From contig CALDGV010000215.1 in NCBI GenBank assembly GCA_937941745.1, forward strand, positions 1 to 11,894: a DNA stretch of 11,894 nucleotides. The letters run 5' to 3'. This stretch comes from an uncultured Prosthecobacter sp. (lineage in GTDB: Bacteria; Verrucomicrobiota; Verrucomicrobiia; Verrucomicrobiales; Verrucomicrobiaceae). The translations under genes were made by a program, and so were the position numbers. The notes beneath the pieces were generated by a model. It did no database searches, was not told where the DNA came from, and saw only the letters and a program-made list of their open reading frames with translations. Of the stretch, positions 1-6,380 are shown in pieces; within the stretch, counting starts at the first letter, position 1, and every line of letters begins with the position of its first letter.

Positions 1-490
1 CGGCGTCGAGCTGCTGCTCGAGCAGGCTGAGGCGGTGCTCGGTGAAGTGCGCCCGGACTTCAAAACGCAGGTCGGCCTGGGCGGGCCGGCCTTTGACCAC
101 CTGGGTGCGCACACCACCGCCGGAGCGGCTGGTGGCGAGGTGATCGAGCCAGGTCCCCTTCCCCTCCAGGCTGCCACGCACGAGGGCGAGGTAGCGCTTT
201 TGGATCGTCCCCTCCTCAAAAAGGGCCCGGCAGCGCAGGGCCGAGCGCTCATCCAAGGCGGCGAGCAGCACGCCCGACGTGTCCTGATCCAGCCGGTGAA
301 GCAGCCAGACCTTGCCTGCCGTAGTCTCAAAGCAGCGTTGCTCGCTGTCATAGCGGCCCAGGAAGGCGGCGGGCGTCCTGGCATCCTGGCGTCCCGGATT
401 GGGATGCGAAAGCACGCCCGCAGGCTTGTTGATCACCACGATGAAACGGTCCCGGTGCAGGATCGGGCAGGTGGTGAACTCCCTCTCCAT
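1..490 (-). CDS. RluA-family pseudouridine synthase (partial, C-terminus beyond left edge)
   Basis: The 163 visible codons read as an RluA/RsuA-superfamily enzyme that isomerises uridine to pseudouridine in rRNA or tRNA. The N-terminal part has the family's 'VVINKPAGVLSHP' segment at residues 18-30. The catalytic motif HRLDQDTSG follows at 65-73, with D68 as the expected catalytic aspartate. The downstream 'KRYLALVRG' stretch and a strand ending 'LSLLEQQLDA' match the region just before the usual GR-H-Q-R motif, which lies outside the window. There is no S4 domain at the N-terminus, so it resembles the short RluA or TruC-like branch. ATG 490 was chosen because it lies 2 nt after the stop of the DUF3307-like gene, which suggests translational coupling. 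The RNA target cannot be told from sequence alone. Confidence 0.9.
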   Translation of the reverse strand, partial: MEREFTTCPILHRDRFIVVINKPAGVLSHPNPGRQDARTPAAFLGRYDSEQRCFETTAGKVWLLHRLDQDTSGVLLAALDERSALRCRALFEEGTIQKRYLALVRGSLEGKGTWLDHLATSRSGGGVRTQVVKGRPAQADLRFEVRAHFTEHRLSLLEQQLDA

Positions 491-492
491 GA

Positions 493-891
493 TCAGAAAG
501 GAGCCTGCCAGCCGAGGTAGAGGGCGGCGGCGTAGCCAAGCTTGCAGAGATAGTGCATGACCTGGTCCTGATGGAAATTGGTCCGGCCGCTGCACTTGGC
601 CACATCAATGCCCCAGTGCAGCACAAACTCGATCAAGCCCAGGAGAAACGAGCCCGAGAGCATCCAGACCGCTCCGGCATGCATGAAGCAGTGGGCGCTC
701 ATGCACCAGATCCAGATGGCCTCAGGGCGGGCGGGATCTTGCAGCTTCCGCAGAAGCCTCCAGTTCTTCCCCGTGGCGATAAATTCCCCCTGAAGCGGAA
801 AATCCATGATGGCATGACCGATGGACAGCGCGAAAAACGCCTGGAAGGCAGCGAGAAGCTGATGCGGTGGAAGCTCCAGAAGACCGGACAT
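493..891 (-). CDS. DUF3307-like small integral membrane protein
   Basis: A 132-residue hydrophobic protein of unknown function. It shows the spaced polar pattern I associate with DUF3307: GHAIMDFPLQ at residues 25-34, histidines at H67 and H71 in a membrane segment, HWGIDVAK at 92-99, and FHQDQVMH at 106-113. These His/Asp residues sit at membrane boundaries and could bind a metal, but that is inference. About three or four membrane segments are visible (roughly 12-30, 58-80, 82-98 and 112-128). The frame stays open up to 993, which would add 34 residues and overlap the preceding gene. ATG 891 is preferred because a GGAG sits about 10 nt upstream and because similarity to the family begins just after it. 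It follows the secretion operon across a structured gap and is coupled to the pseudouridine synthase gene. Confidence 0.72.
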   Translation of the reverse strand: MSGLLELPPHQLLAAFQAFFALSIGHAIMDFPLQGEFIATGKNWRLLRKLQDPARPEAIWIWCMSAHCFMHAGAVWMLSGSFLLGLIEFVLHWGIDVAKCSGRTNFHQDQVMHYLCKLGYAAALYLGWQAPF

Positions 892-967
892 GAAAGTTAA
901 ACTCCGCGCCACCCAGGGGGCTGGCAACTCGAAAATCAATCCTGGGTAAGCCCGGCGCGGAAATTCA
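892..967 (-). terminator. nested stem-loop between secretion operon and downstream pair
   Basis: The gap contains CCGCGCC at 904-910 pairing with GGCGCGG at 954-960, and directly inside it ACCCAGG at 911-917 pairing with CCTGGGT at 941-947. This gives 14 paired positions with a 6-nt bulge at 948-953 and a 23-nt loop. No U-tract follows on the minus strand; the GGAG ribosome-binding site of the next gene comes immediately after the outer arm. It could be a Rho-independent-like attenuator, an mRNA-stabilising end for the secretion transcript, or a translational control element. Confidence 0.4.
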
Positions 968-1552
968 TCACGAGGGCGGCAGGGGCACATCATCCGCCGG
1001 CTGGGCTGGCGGCACGGAGCGGACGGAAGGCGGCGGAGCCGGGTTCACCGGCAGGGGCTGGGCAGGTGCCGCAGCGGGCGGCGGCAGCAGCGGCGTGGCT
1101 GCGGGGGCATGGGCAGGCTGGGCCGGGCGAACCTGGGGAGCAGGCTCAACCGCAGGTGCGGCGGCTTCCGCAAAGCCCACCCAGCCAGCGATGTCGCCTT
1201 TTTGCAGCTGGATGCGGGTCTTATCCAGAGTCGCCCCCGGCTGGACCTTGCGGATCTTGATGCCGTGCTCGTTTTCACTGCCTATGCGGGCTTCGCTGAA
1301 CTGGCTGGTGGTCTTGTCAATCAGCACGGCGACGACCTGGCCATCCACCTCGTAAATGCCGGAGAGGCCGAGACTGTCGGTAAAGATGGGGCCGGACGGC
1401 ACATCGGGAGATGGCAGGTCCTTCGTGGTGAAAATGGAGCGCTCCCAAAGAGGTGCATAATGCTCCAGCTTCGGAAAGGCGACCGGCGGCTCGGCAGCCG
1501 TCAGCGTGCAGGCCAGAACCGGGAACAGAGAAAGGAGAACGTGGCGCTTCAT
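968..1552 (-). CDS. PilP/GspC-like periplasmic T2SS component with Pro/Ala-rich tail
   Basis: A 194-residue exported protein. The N-terminus MKRHVLLSLFPVLAC is a signal peptide whose VLAC ending fits a lipobox, so cleavage before C15 and lipid anchoring are plausible; cleavage near TAAE is the alternative. Residues 30-115 contain 'PLWERSIFTTKDLP', then a short beta-rich stretch (LSGIYEVDGQVVAVLID ... IKIRKVQPGATLDKTRIQLQKGD). It resembles the homology-region fold shared by GspC and PilP, which bridges the inner-membrane platform to the secretin. From about 128 to the end the protein is almost entirely Pro, Ala, Val and Gln, hence disordered. No PDZ domain is present. The start codon overlaps the gspM-like stop in an ATGA. 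Its position last in the secretion operon supports the role; the family call is by topology and faint similarity only. Confidence 0.55.
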   Translation of the reverse strand: MKRHVLLSLFPVLACTLTAAEPPVAFPKLEHYAPLWERSIFTTKDLPSPDVPSGPIFTDSLGLSGIYEVDGQVVAVLIDKTTSQFSEARIGSENEHGIKIRKVQPGATLDKTRIQLQKGDIAGWVGFAEAAAPAVEPAPQVRPAQPAHAPAATPLLPPPAAAPAQPLPVNPAPPPSVRSVPPAQPADDVPLPPS

Positions 1553-2127
1553 GGTGCTTTGCTCAGCTTGGTGGCGGTCTTTTCGCGGTAGAACTGCGTG
1601 AACTCGGCCTCGACAGTGATGGTCTTGCCTTCACCGCCGGGCGTGATTTGCAGGCGAGTGACTCCGAGGAAGTTCTCAGGAGACTGCAAGGCATGAAGCC
1701 AGGCAAAGAGCGGCTGCTCCTGGACCTTGGTAAGCATGACCTTGATTGCCGCCTGGTCAAAGTAGCCGCCTTCCGCCTCCAGGGGCAGCCCGTCGGGACC
1801 GAGCGTTTTGACAGGCTCCAGAAATTCACTCGTGATGGCCAGGCCATGCTTTTCCGCCTCCTTTTGGATGGTTTCAATGAGGCGGGCGGAGGCATCCTGC
1901 CGGGAACTGAAGCCCGGCACCGTTTGCTCCAGCCAGTCATGGCGGCGCTGCCATTCCGCCCCTTGGGCGATGGCTTCGTTCATCTCCAGAATCCGGTCGC
2001 GCAGGCCGTCGTTTTCCTCGAGAAGACCGAGGTAGTGCTTGATGCCCATGGCCATGGCTCCGCCACCCACGATGACCAGAAAGAGCACGCCGAAGATGGT
2101 GAGCAGGATTTTTTCACTCTTCTTCAT
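1549..2127 (-). CDS. gspM: GspM/PilO-like T2SS inner-membrane protein
   Basis: A 192-residue bitopic membrane protein with a short basic cytoplasmic N-terminus (MKKSEK), one membrane helix at about residues 7-28, and a predicted coiled coil at about 30-60 (GLLEENDGLRDRILEMNEA). A periplasmic alpha/beta domain then runs to the C-terminus. This is the layout of GspM and PilO, which dimerise through ferredoxin-like periplasmic domains and pair with GspL or PilN. The central segment 'SARLIETIQKEAEKHGL' and the late 'FAWLHALQSPENFLGVTRLQI' resemble PilO-type ferredoxin-like folds more than classical GspM, so the protein may be PilO-like. It overlaps its upstream and downstream neighbours by 4 bp each (ATGA), indicating coupled translation within the T2SS operon. 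Confidence 0.7.
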   Translation of the reverse strand: MKKSEKILLTIFGVLFLVIVGGGAMAMGIKHYLGLLEENDGLRDRILEMNEAIAQGAEWQRRHDWLEQTVPGFSSRQDASARLIETIQKEAEKHGLAITSEFLEPVKTLGPDGLPLEAEGGYFDQAAIKVMLTKVQEQPLFAWLHALQSPENFLGVTRLQITPGGEGKTITVEAEFTQFYREKTATKLSKAP

Positions 2128-3344
2128 GGGGTGAGTTCTCCTTTCATTTCAAAGCTGGCGCTCTGATCGCTGGCGATCTGCGGCTGCGGTGTCTCAAACG
2201 CATAGCGGCTGAGCGCTTCCACCTCCGTGATCTCCTTGGTGAACTGCAGAGCCAGAGATGCTGAGGCTGTGCGGCCGCGCAGTGCCAGTGCGCCGGGCGT
2301 CCATTCAAAGTGGGTCATGCCGACTTCGGCGCTTGAGGGCGGGCTCATCACCTCCAGCAGCATCTGGAGCGGTCCCGTGCTCGGATCGACTGCGGGTGCA
2401 GCTTCCAGCCAGGCTTTTTTCTGATCCAGCACCTGCGAGGCACGAGGCGTGAGGTCGGCGATCTTGTCCCGCAGCATGTCGCGCTCGCGCGTGGCCGTGC
2501 TGATGAGCACCATCATCACGGCCACGCAGGCGGCAAGGGCGAGGCCGATGCTCAAAGCCGTGACGCGAGTGCGGGCCGCAGCCTGCTGATGACGGCGTGC
2601 CGCCAGAATCTCCGCGGGCACAAGCGTGCAAGTGCCACCCGCAGGCACGCGCGGCACGGGCATCGGCTCGCGGCGTGCAGGCAGCCCCGTGATCCGCTCG
2701 ATCTGCTCCAGGCTTCCCTCGTCATCCAGCCAGAGCACGATGGTCTCGATCTTGCCGAGCACCCTTTGAAAGCCGAGCTGGAGGCAGAGATGGTTCAATT
2801 CACTCAGGGCGGACTCATCCAGGCGTCTCGCCGAAAGCGGACTGACATAAATGATCTCGTGGCCATGGGTGATGGTGACGACAAGGCGCCCCATTTCGCG
2901 GTGGAGGATGATGCTGTCCGCCGGAAGCTCCCGGCACTGAACGCTGATCACCACCTCATCTGGGAGGCGGTTCATGTCCCACAGCGGCGTGGGTTGCTCC
3001 TTCAAGGCCAGGATGCAGGTCAGGTGCGCCCCATCCTTCTCCTGAAGCCGGCGAACCTGAAGACCGTGTTCAGGATCGTTCACGCGCACGCCCAGCCTTT
3101 CCAGATGCAGCAGTGCCATGTCACGCAGATGCTCAGGCTGGCCGTGAAGCCAGGCAGGCATCACCCAGGCGTGCGCAGCAGGCAGGGCCAGAATGCGGCG
3201 GTGGGCCTCCTTGGCAAACACACCCGCGCTCTGCCCGAAGTCAGACACATGCTCACAGGCGGAGCCTTCGCTGCCGCTCCAGCGGCTCCAGCCGTCGGCT
3301 CCAGGCAGGAGGAGGTCATGGGAGGATTTGCGGTTACGAGCCAT
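2124..3344 (-). CDS. gspL: GspL-like T2SS assembly protein (PilM-PilN fusion-like architecture)
   Basis: Numbered from ATG 3344 (406 residues). Residues 1 to about 255 are a soluble, presumably cytoplasmic domain of alternating strands and helices, in the place of the actin-like GspL/PilM domain that binds the motor ATPase. A single membrane helix lies at about 262-283 (VTALSIGLALAACVAVMMVL). A predicted coiled coil at 285-313 and a small periplasmic PilN-like domain follow. This order is diagnostic for GspL, although sequence conservation is low and no nucleotide-binding motif is clear. The frame is also open to a GTG at 3365, which would add 7 residues and lengthen the overlap with gspK from 11 to 32 bp; AAAGG lies about 10 nt before that GTG, so the start is uncertain. 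The 3' end overlaps the gspM-like gene by 4 bp. Confidence 0.72.
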   Translation of the reverse strand: MARNRKSSHDLLLPGADGWSRWSGSEGSACEHVSDFGQSAGVFAKEAHRRILALPAAHAWVMPAWLHGQPEHLRDMALLHLERLGVRVNDPEHGLQVRRLQEKDGAHLTCILALKEQPTPLWDMNRLPDEVVISVQCRELPADSIILHREMGRLVVTITHGHEIIYVSPLSARRLDESALSELNHLCLQLGFQRVLGKIETIVLWLDDEGSLEQIERITGLPARREPMPVPRVPAGGTCTLVPAEILAARRHQQAAARTRVTALSIGLALAACVAVMMVLISTATRERDMLRDKIADLTPRASQVLDQKKAWLEAAPAVDPSTGPLQMLLEVMSPPSSAEVGMTHFEWTPGALALRGRTASASLALQFTKEITEVEALSRYAFETPQPQIASDQSASFEMKGELTP

Positions 3345-4266
3345 GATGTAGAGGAAGTTCGCCACGCCAGATGGCCTTTTGATTCTGCACGATCAGCACG
3401 AGCCGACGGCGGATGTCGCCATAGTATCCCGTGCTCTCCAGCCGCTTGATCGGGCCGGCGAATTGAATCCAGCGCGTCAGCAGCTCCACTGTCTGCGGCT
3501 GGTAAACCCCCAGAAGCTGCGCCACCTGAACCGGCGAGTTGAGCCGATGATCATCCCGGGTGTTCTTCATGCCATCCCTGCCGGCGCGCAGCGTCAAAAG
3601 GGGTGTCACATGCTCCATCGGCACGTTGGCGATGAGGGCGATGAGTTCGGCACGGGCTTCATTCACATCGACACGGCCATCGCCCATCACGGTGAACCAT
3701 TCGCGCCAGTCCGGGCGCATCACGTTGATGCGGTCCATGCCGCGCACCAGCAGCATCTCCTCCACCTCGCGGAAGGGCTTGTTGAACGGCATGCCCTCAA
3801 AACCTGCTTTCTGGTAGTCCCGCTTCTCGGCGCCATTCAGGCCTGCCTTGTCATCCTCATCAATCCAGTCACGCAGCGCATCCAGCAGGGCGCTGCTTTG
3901 CGGCGGCTTGAGCCCCCAGGAGGCAAACAGGCGCGGCAGCAGCACCTTGTCACCGCTGGCCAGGAGGGTGTTGATGTTCAGCCGGGCCTCTTCGGTGGTC
4001 AGCTTCACATCATAGCCACCGCCTTCCGGGGAGCTGTAATGCAGCAGGCTGTCATCCATCTGGATCGCCGGATGCCGCGCCACCTCGAGCCCCATCTGGG
4101 CCAGACGTTTCGCAAAGGTGCGGCCGCGAAGCTCACGCGTGGACTGCGTGTCTGCCTGGAGCGCCTTGGCACCTGCCAGCACCACCATTCCCATGACCGC
4201 AATCATCCAAAACACCGCGATCAGCGCGGAGCCTTGGTTGGATGAATGCTGGAAGTCGGAACGCAT
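3334..4266 (-). CDS. gspK: T2SS minor pseudopilin GspK
   Basis: A 310-residue protein, close to the usual GspK size. The 12-residue leader ends NQG, followed by SALIAVFWMIAVMGMVVL (13-30), the membrane helix of a pseudopilin. As is known for GspK, the Glu at mature position 5 is absent (Ala here). The large periplasmic domain carries the family hallmarks: EEARLNINTLL at 92-102, LLDALRDWIDEDD at 127-139 with N144/E147 nearby, and a second helix-rich repeat (GDGRVDVNEARAELIALI at 196-213). GspK caps the tip of the pseudopilus together with GspI and GspJ, encoded just upstream. The start is 15 nt after the gspJ stop; no strong Shine-Dalgarno sequence is visible. Confidence in family assignment is high. 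Confidence 0.93.
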   Translation of the reverse strand: MRSDFQHSSNQGSALIAVFWMIAVMGMVVLAGAKALQADTQSTRELRGRTFAKRLAQMGLEVARHPAIQMDDSLLHYSSPEGGGYDVKLTTEEARLNINTLLASGDKVLLPRLFASWGLKPPQSSALLDALRDWIDEDDKAGLNGAEKRDYQKAGFEGMPFNKPFREVEEMLLVRGMDRINVMRPDWREWFTVMGDGRVDVNEARAELIALIANVPMEHVTPLLTLRAGRDGMKNTRDDHRLNSPVQVAQLLGVYQPQTVELLTRWIQFAGPIKRLESTGYYGDIRRRLVLIVQNQKAIWRGELPLHHGS

Positions 4267-4281
4267 GAAATCAAAGGGCGG

Positions 4282-4989
4282 TCAGGCCTGGGTCCTGGGT
4301 GCCAGGTCATTGGCAATCCAGTAGGTGAACTCATACTTCCTCGGGTCTTTGAGGAACTGGAAACTCAGGCGCATGAAGAGCGGCGGCGCAGCGTTCTTGC
4401 CGGGGTCCCAGCTGCTGAACCAGCGCTTCTTTTCAGGGTCATAGAACTCCCAGCGAAACTCCTTGAGGCCATCGAGAACAGTCAGCTCGGCGATCTGGCG
4501 GTAGGTGTCCATGGCCGTGGGCTTCTCCAGGCGCTGCAGATGATGCACCTTGAGCTGGAGTGCGCCGGGCTCCTGGCTTCTGGCCACGGTGAATTCCACG
4601 GCGTCGGCCAGCCGGACCCGGCTCGTCCAGATGAAAGGCACCTGACCACCTTCGATCAGCAGGTTGCCTCCGGCGCCGCGCTTCACTTTTTGAAGACCGC
4701 AGCTCAGCCGGACACCTGGCGGCAGGTTTTCCAGATAGTCACGCCAGGCGCTGGTGAAATGCGTCAGGCGTGTTTCAGAGATGCGGGCGTTGTTCATCGA
4801 CAAGCCCAGCTGCAGGGCGCCGTTCGCAATGCTGTAAACACCCCCAATGAGCAGGCCGATCAGCCCCATGGCCAGAATGACCTCAATGAGTGTGAACGCG
4901 GATTTCAGTCTCGAGCCGGCCCGCAGCCCAAGTCTGGAATCGGAAATCGGAAACTTCAGTTCTTCAGGGGCTGGAGGGTGAATACACAT
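4282..4989 (-). CDS. gspJ: T2SS minor pseudopilin GspJ
   Basis: A 235-residue prepilin-like protein. The type III signal reads KSA|FTLIEVILAMGLIGLLIGG, with F32 as mature residue 1 and E36 at position +5. The residue before the cut is Ala31 instead of the usual Gly, which prepilin peptidases can tolerate. The leader of 31 residues is long for the family, and no other ATG lies between it and the cut. The C-terminal part (EFRWEFYDPEKKRWFSSWDP at about 177-196, then PPLFMRLSFQFL) matches the GspJ/PulJ beta domain. The gene overlaps the 3' end of gspI by 26 bp. GspJ would form the pseudopilus tip with GspI and GspK. The C-terminal domain makes this call reliable, while the N-terminal leader may be shorter through a non-ATG start. 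Confidence 0.9.
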   Translation of the reverse strand: MCIHPPAPEELKFPISDSRLGLRAGSRLKSAFTLIEVILAMGLIGLLIGGVYSIANGALQLGLSMNNARISETRLTHFTSAWRDYLENLPPGVRLSCGLQKVKRGAGGNLLIEGGQVPFIWTSRVRLADAVEFTVARSQEPGALQLKVHHLQRLEKPTAMDTYRQIAELTVLDGLKEFRWEFYDPEKKRWFSSWDPGKNAAPPLFMRLSFQFLKDPRKYEFTYWIANDLAPRTQA

Positions 4990-5410
4990 AGGTTTCCATC
5001 CGCCGTTTCAGGGCGGGTTTGCTGCTGCCTTCGGCAAGCCAGGCTTCCGCCTGGATGAGGAACATTTTATCGAGCTCGACCTTGTCCTGGCTGACCAGTC
5101 GGACCTTCTCAATGCGCGCGGCAGCATCGATGCCATCAGCAGTCTGAGGAAAGCTGATGGCGCGGGGCTTCAGTTCTGGCTGATGCGCCACCTCGGCGAG
5201 CACCGATTCGAGCACGCGAAGCACCTGGGCTTCCTGGCGAGAGCGTTTGGTCGTCTGGGCAATCTGGTCGAGAGCCTTGGTCATGCCCACGGCGACCATC
5301 GAGAACAAGGCCATCGCCATGAGGATCTCCAGAAGCGCAAAGCCGCCGCCCGCAGCAGCGGCTGCGCGCATGCCAGTGAGGGTTGGGGAGCTGGCAAAAC
5401 ATGTCTTCAT
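4964..5410 (-). CDS. gspI: T2SS minor pseudopilin GspI
   Basis: A 148-residue prepilin-like protein. Its leader ends AAAGGG and is followed by FALLEILMAMALFSMVAVGM; the predicted cut is after G23, with F24 as mature residue 1 and E28 at +5. The 'LEILMAMALFS.VAVGM.KAL' helix followed by short helix and beta strands is typical for GspI, and size and position between gspH and gspJ agree. GspI nucleates the minor pseudopilin tip complex with J and K. The gene starts in an ATGA overlap with gspH. The 23-residue leader is Ala-rich and longer than usual for T2SS pseudopilins; an ATG at codon 14 (M14, next to R15) would give a 10-residue leader and is a credible alternative start at 5371. Confidence 0.88.
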   Translation of the reverse strand: MKTCFASSPTLTGMRAAAAAGGGFALLEILMAMALFSMVAVGMTKALDQIAQTTKRSRQEAQVLRVLESVLAEVAHQPELKPRAISFPQTADGIDAAARIEKVRLVSQDKVELDKMFLIQAEAWLAEGSSKPALKRRMETYVYSPSSP

Positions 5411-5892
5411 GAGTTCACGCTGACGTTTTTCTTCACGGCACAGCCTGTGAGAGGATCAAAGGCGAGTTCGATGACTCCCGCAGGGCTGGTGACACGGACT
5501 TCGAGAGGCTCACAGATCCCGGTGGGGCTGAACTCCCAGGTCTCTCCACGGCGGAGATTGCGAAAGGCTTTCTCCCCCACGCGTTTGACCTGCACACGAC
5601 CGCCCTCAGCACCGAGCAAGCCCTGGAGGGCCAGTTCAATCTGCCGCTGCTTCATCACGGCTTCCTGGAGCGCCTTGCGGGCAGTGAGCTCGATCTCTGA
5701 AGCCGTCTTTTTCAGCTTCGCCTGATCCTGCATGCCTGTGATGGAGAGTGCCCCGATCCCGAGGATCAGCATGCAGAGCCCCATGGCGATGCAGATTTCG
5801 ATGAGGGTGAAGCCAGGAGCGCAATGACGAACGCCAAGTCCGCTGCCGGACTTGGCTTCTGAGCATCTCGTCACTGTCCTGAAGTTGATCAT
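5407..5892 (-). CDS. gspH: T2SS minor pseudopilin GspH-like
   Basis: Numbered from ATG 5892 (161 residues). The prepilin signal is HCAPG|FTLIEICIAMGLCMLILGIG, with the cut after G27 and E32 at +5. The remaining domain is beta-rich and small (KKTASEIELTARKALQEAVMKQRQIELAL, then strands including GETWEFSPTGICEPLEVRV), consistent with the GspH/FimT fold, which couples the tip complex to the GspG shaft. The frame is open further upstream to a TTG at 5931 that overlaps the gspG stop; ATG 5892 is preferred as a better start codon with AGGA about 14 nt upstream, but the start is not settled. A perfect hairpin lies inside the leader-coding part at 5833-5856. The gene ends in an ATGA overlap with gspI. 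Confidence 0.82.
   Translation of the reverse strand: MINFRTVTRCSEAKSGSGLGVRHCAPGFTLIEICIAMGLCMLILGIGALSITGMQDQAKLKKTASEIELTARKALQEAVMKQRQIELALQGLLGAEGGRVQVKRVGEKAFRNLRRGETWEFSPTGICEPLEVRVTSPAGVIELAFDPLTGCAVKKNVSVNS
5833..5856 (-). repeat. perfect 10-bp-stem hairpin in the gspH leader, downstream of gspG
   Basis: GCCAAGTCCG at 5833-5842 and CGGACTTGGC at 5847-5856 are exact reverse complements separated by the 4-nt loop CTGC. In the minus-strand mRNA it lies 72 nt after the gspG stop codon and inside the gspH signal-peptide coding region. There is no U-tract, so it is not a standard terminator. It could protect the upstream gspEFG message or damp gspH translation. Confidence 0.7.
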
Positions 5893-5927
5893 GGGAGTGT
5901 GGTCATTCCTGATGCCGCTGCGGACGA

Positions 5928-6380
5928 TCAAAGGTCCCAGTTGCCGATGTCATCAGCCGTATCGGGCTGGCCGTCGGGACCAGCGGAGAAGACATCAAAG
6001 CCGCCTTTGTCCATCGTGCCTGGGCGGCGGTAGTGGTAGGGATTGCCCCAGGAGTCGAGCAGTGGCTTCTTGAGCTTGGCGACCCAGTTCTGCGGGGTCG
6101 GGCGGCTGCTGGGCTTGGTGACCAGAGCGTTCAAACCCTGCTCAGTGGTGGGAAGGAAGGTGTTATCGACTTCATAACCGCGAAGGGCTGCGGTCAGCGT
6201 GTTGAGGTCGGCTTTGGCCCGGGTGCGCTTGCCGGAACTGGTGACATCGCCAAGCGAGTAGATGCCAGCTCCGACGAGCAGGGCGATGATGCCGAGGACA
6301 AGCATGATCTCCACCAGGGTGAAACCAGCCTGATGACGTTGAGTAGAGGTGTGTTTCATGAGCGACGATGAGAGGTTCAT
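5928..6380 (-). CDS. gspG: T2SS major pseudopilin GspG
   Basis: A 150-residue major pseudopilin that polymerises into the T2SS pseudopilus. The prepilin signal is RHQAG|FTLVEIMLVLGIIALLVGAG, with the cut after G19 and E24 at +5, giving a mature protein of 131 residues, typical for GspG. The conserved core reads YEVDNTFLPTTEQGLNALV at about 69-87. The C-terminal DSWGNPYHYRRPG and FDVFSAGPDGQPDTADDIGNW contain the aspartate-rich calcium-binding loop of GspG. ATG 6380 overlaps the gspF stop as ATGA and is preferred; an internal ATG at 6359 would give a 12-residue leader. No good Shine-Dalgarno sequence precedes either, so coupling from gspF is likely. This is the best-conserved pilin-like protein of the cluster. 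Confidence 0.96.
   Translation of the reverse strand: MNLSSSLMKHTSTQRHQAGFTLVEIMLVLGIIALLVGAGIYSLGDVTSSGKRTRAKADLNTLTAALRGYEVDNTFLPTTEQGLNALVTKPSSRPTPQNWVAKLKKPLLDSWGNPYHYRRPGTMDKGGFDVFSAGPDGQPDTADDIGNWDL

Noticed and set aside
892..993. A longer start for the DUF3307-like protein at 993
   Set aside because: It would overlap the preceding gene and add a Pro/Arg-rich segment unlike the family; ATG 891 with GGAG upstream fits better.
2589..4245. Long plus-strand open frames (2589-3449 and 3379-4245) opposite gspL and gspK
   Set aside because: They are antisense shadows of well-supported pseudopilin and platform genes and carry no signal peptide, motif or ribosome-binding site.
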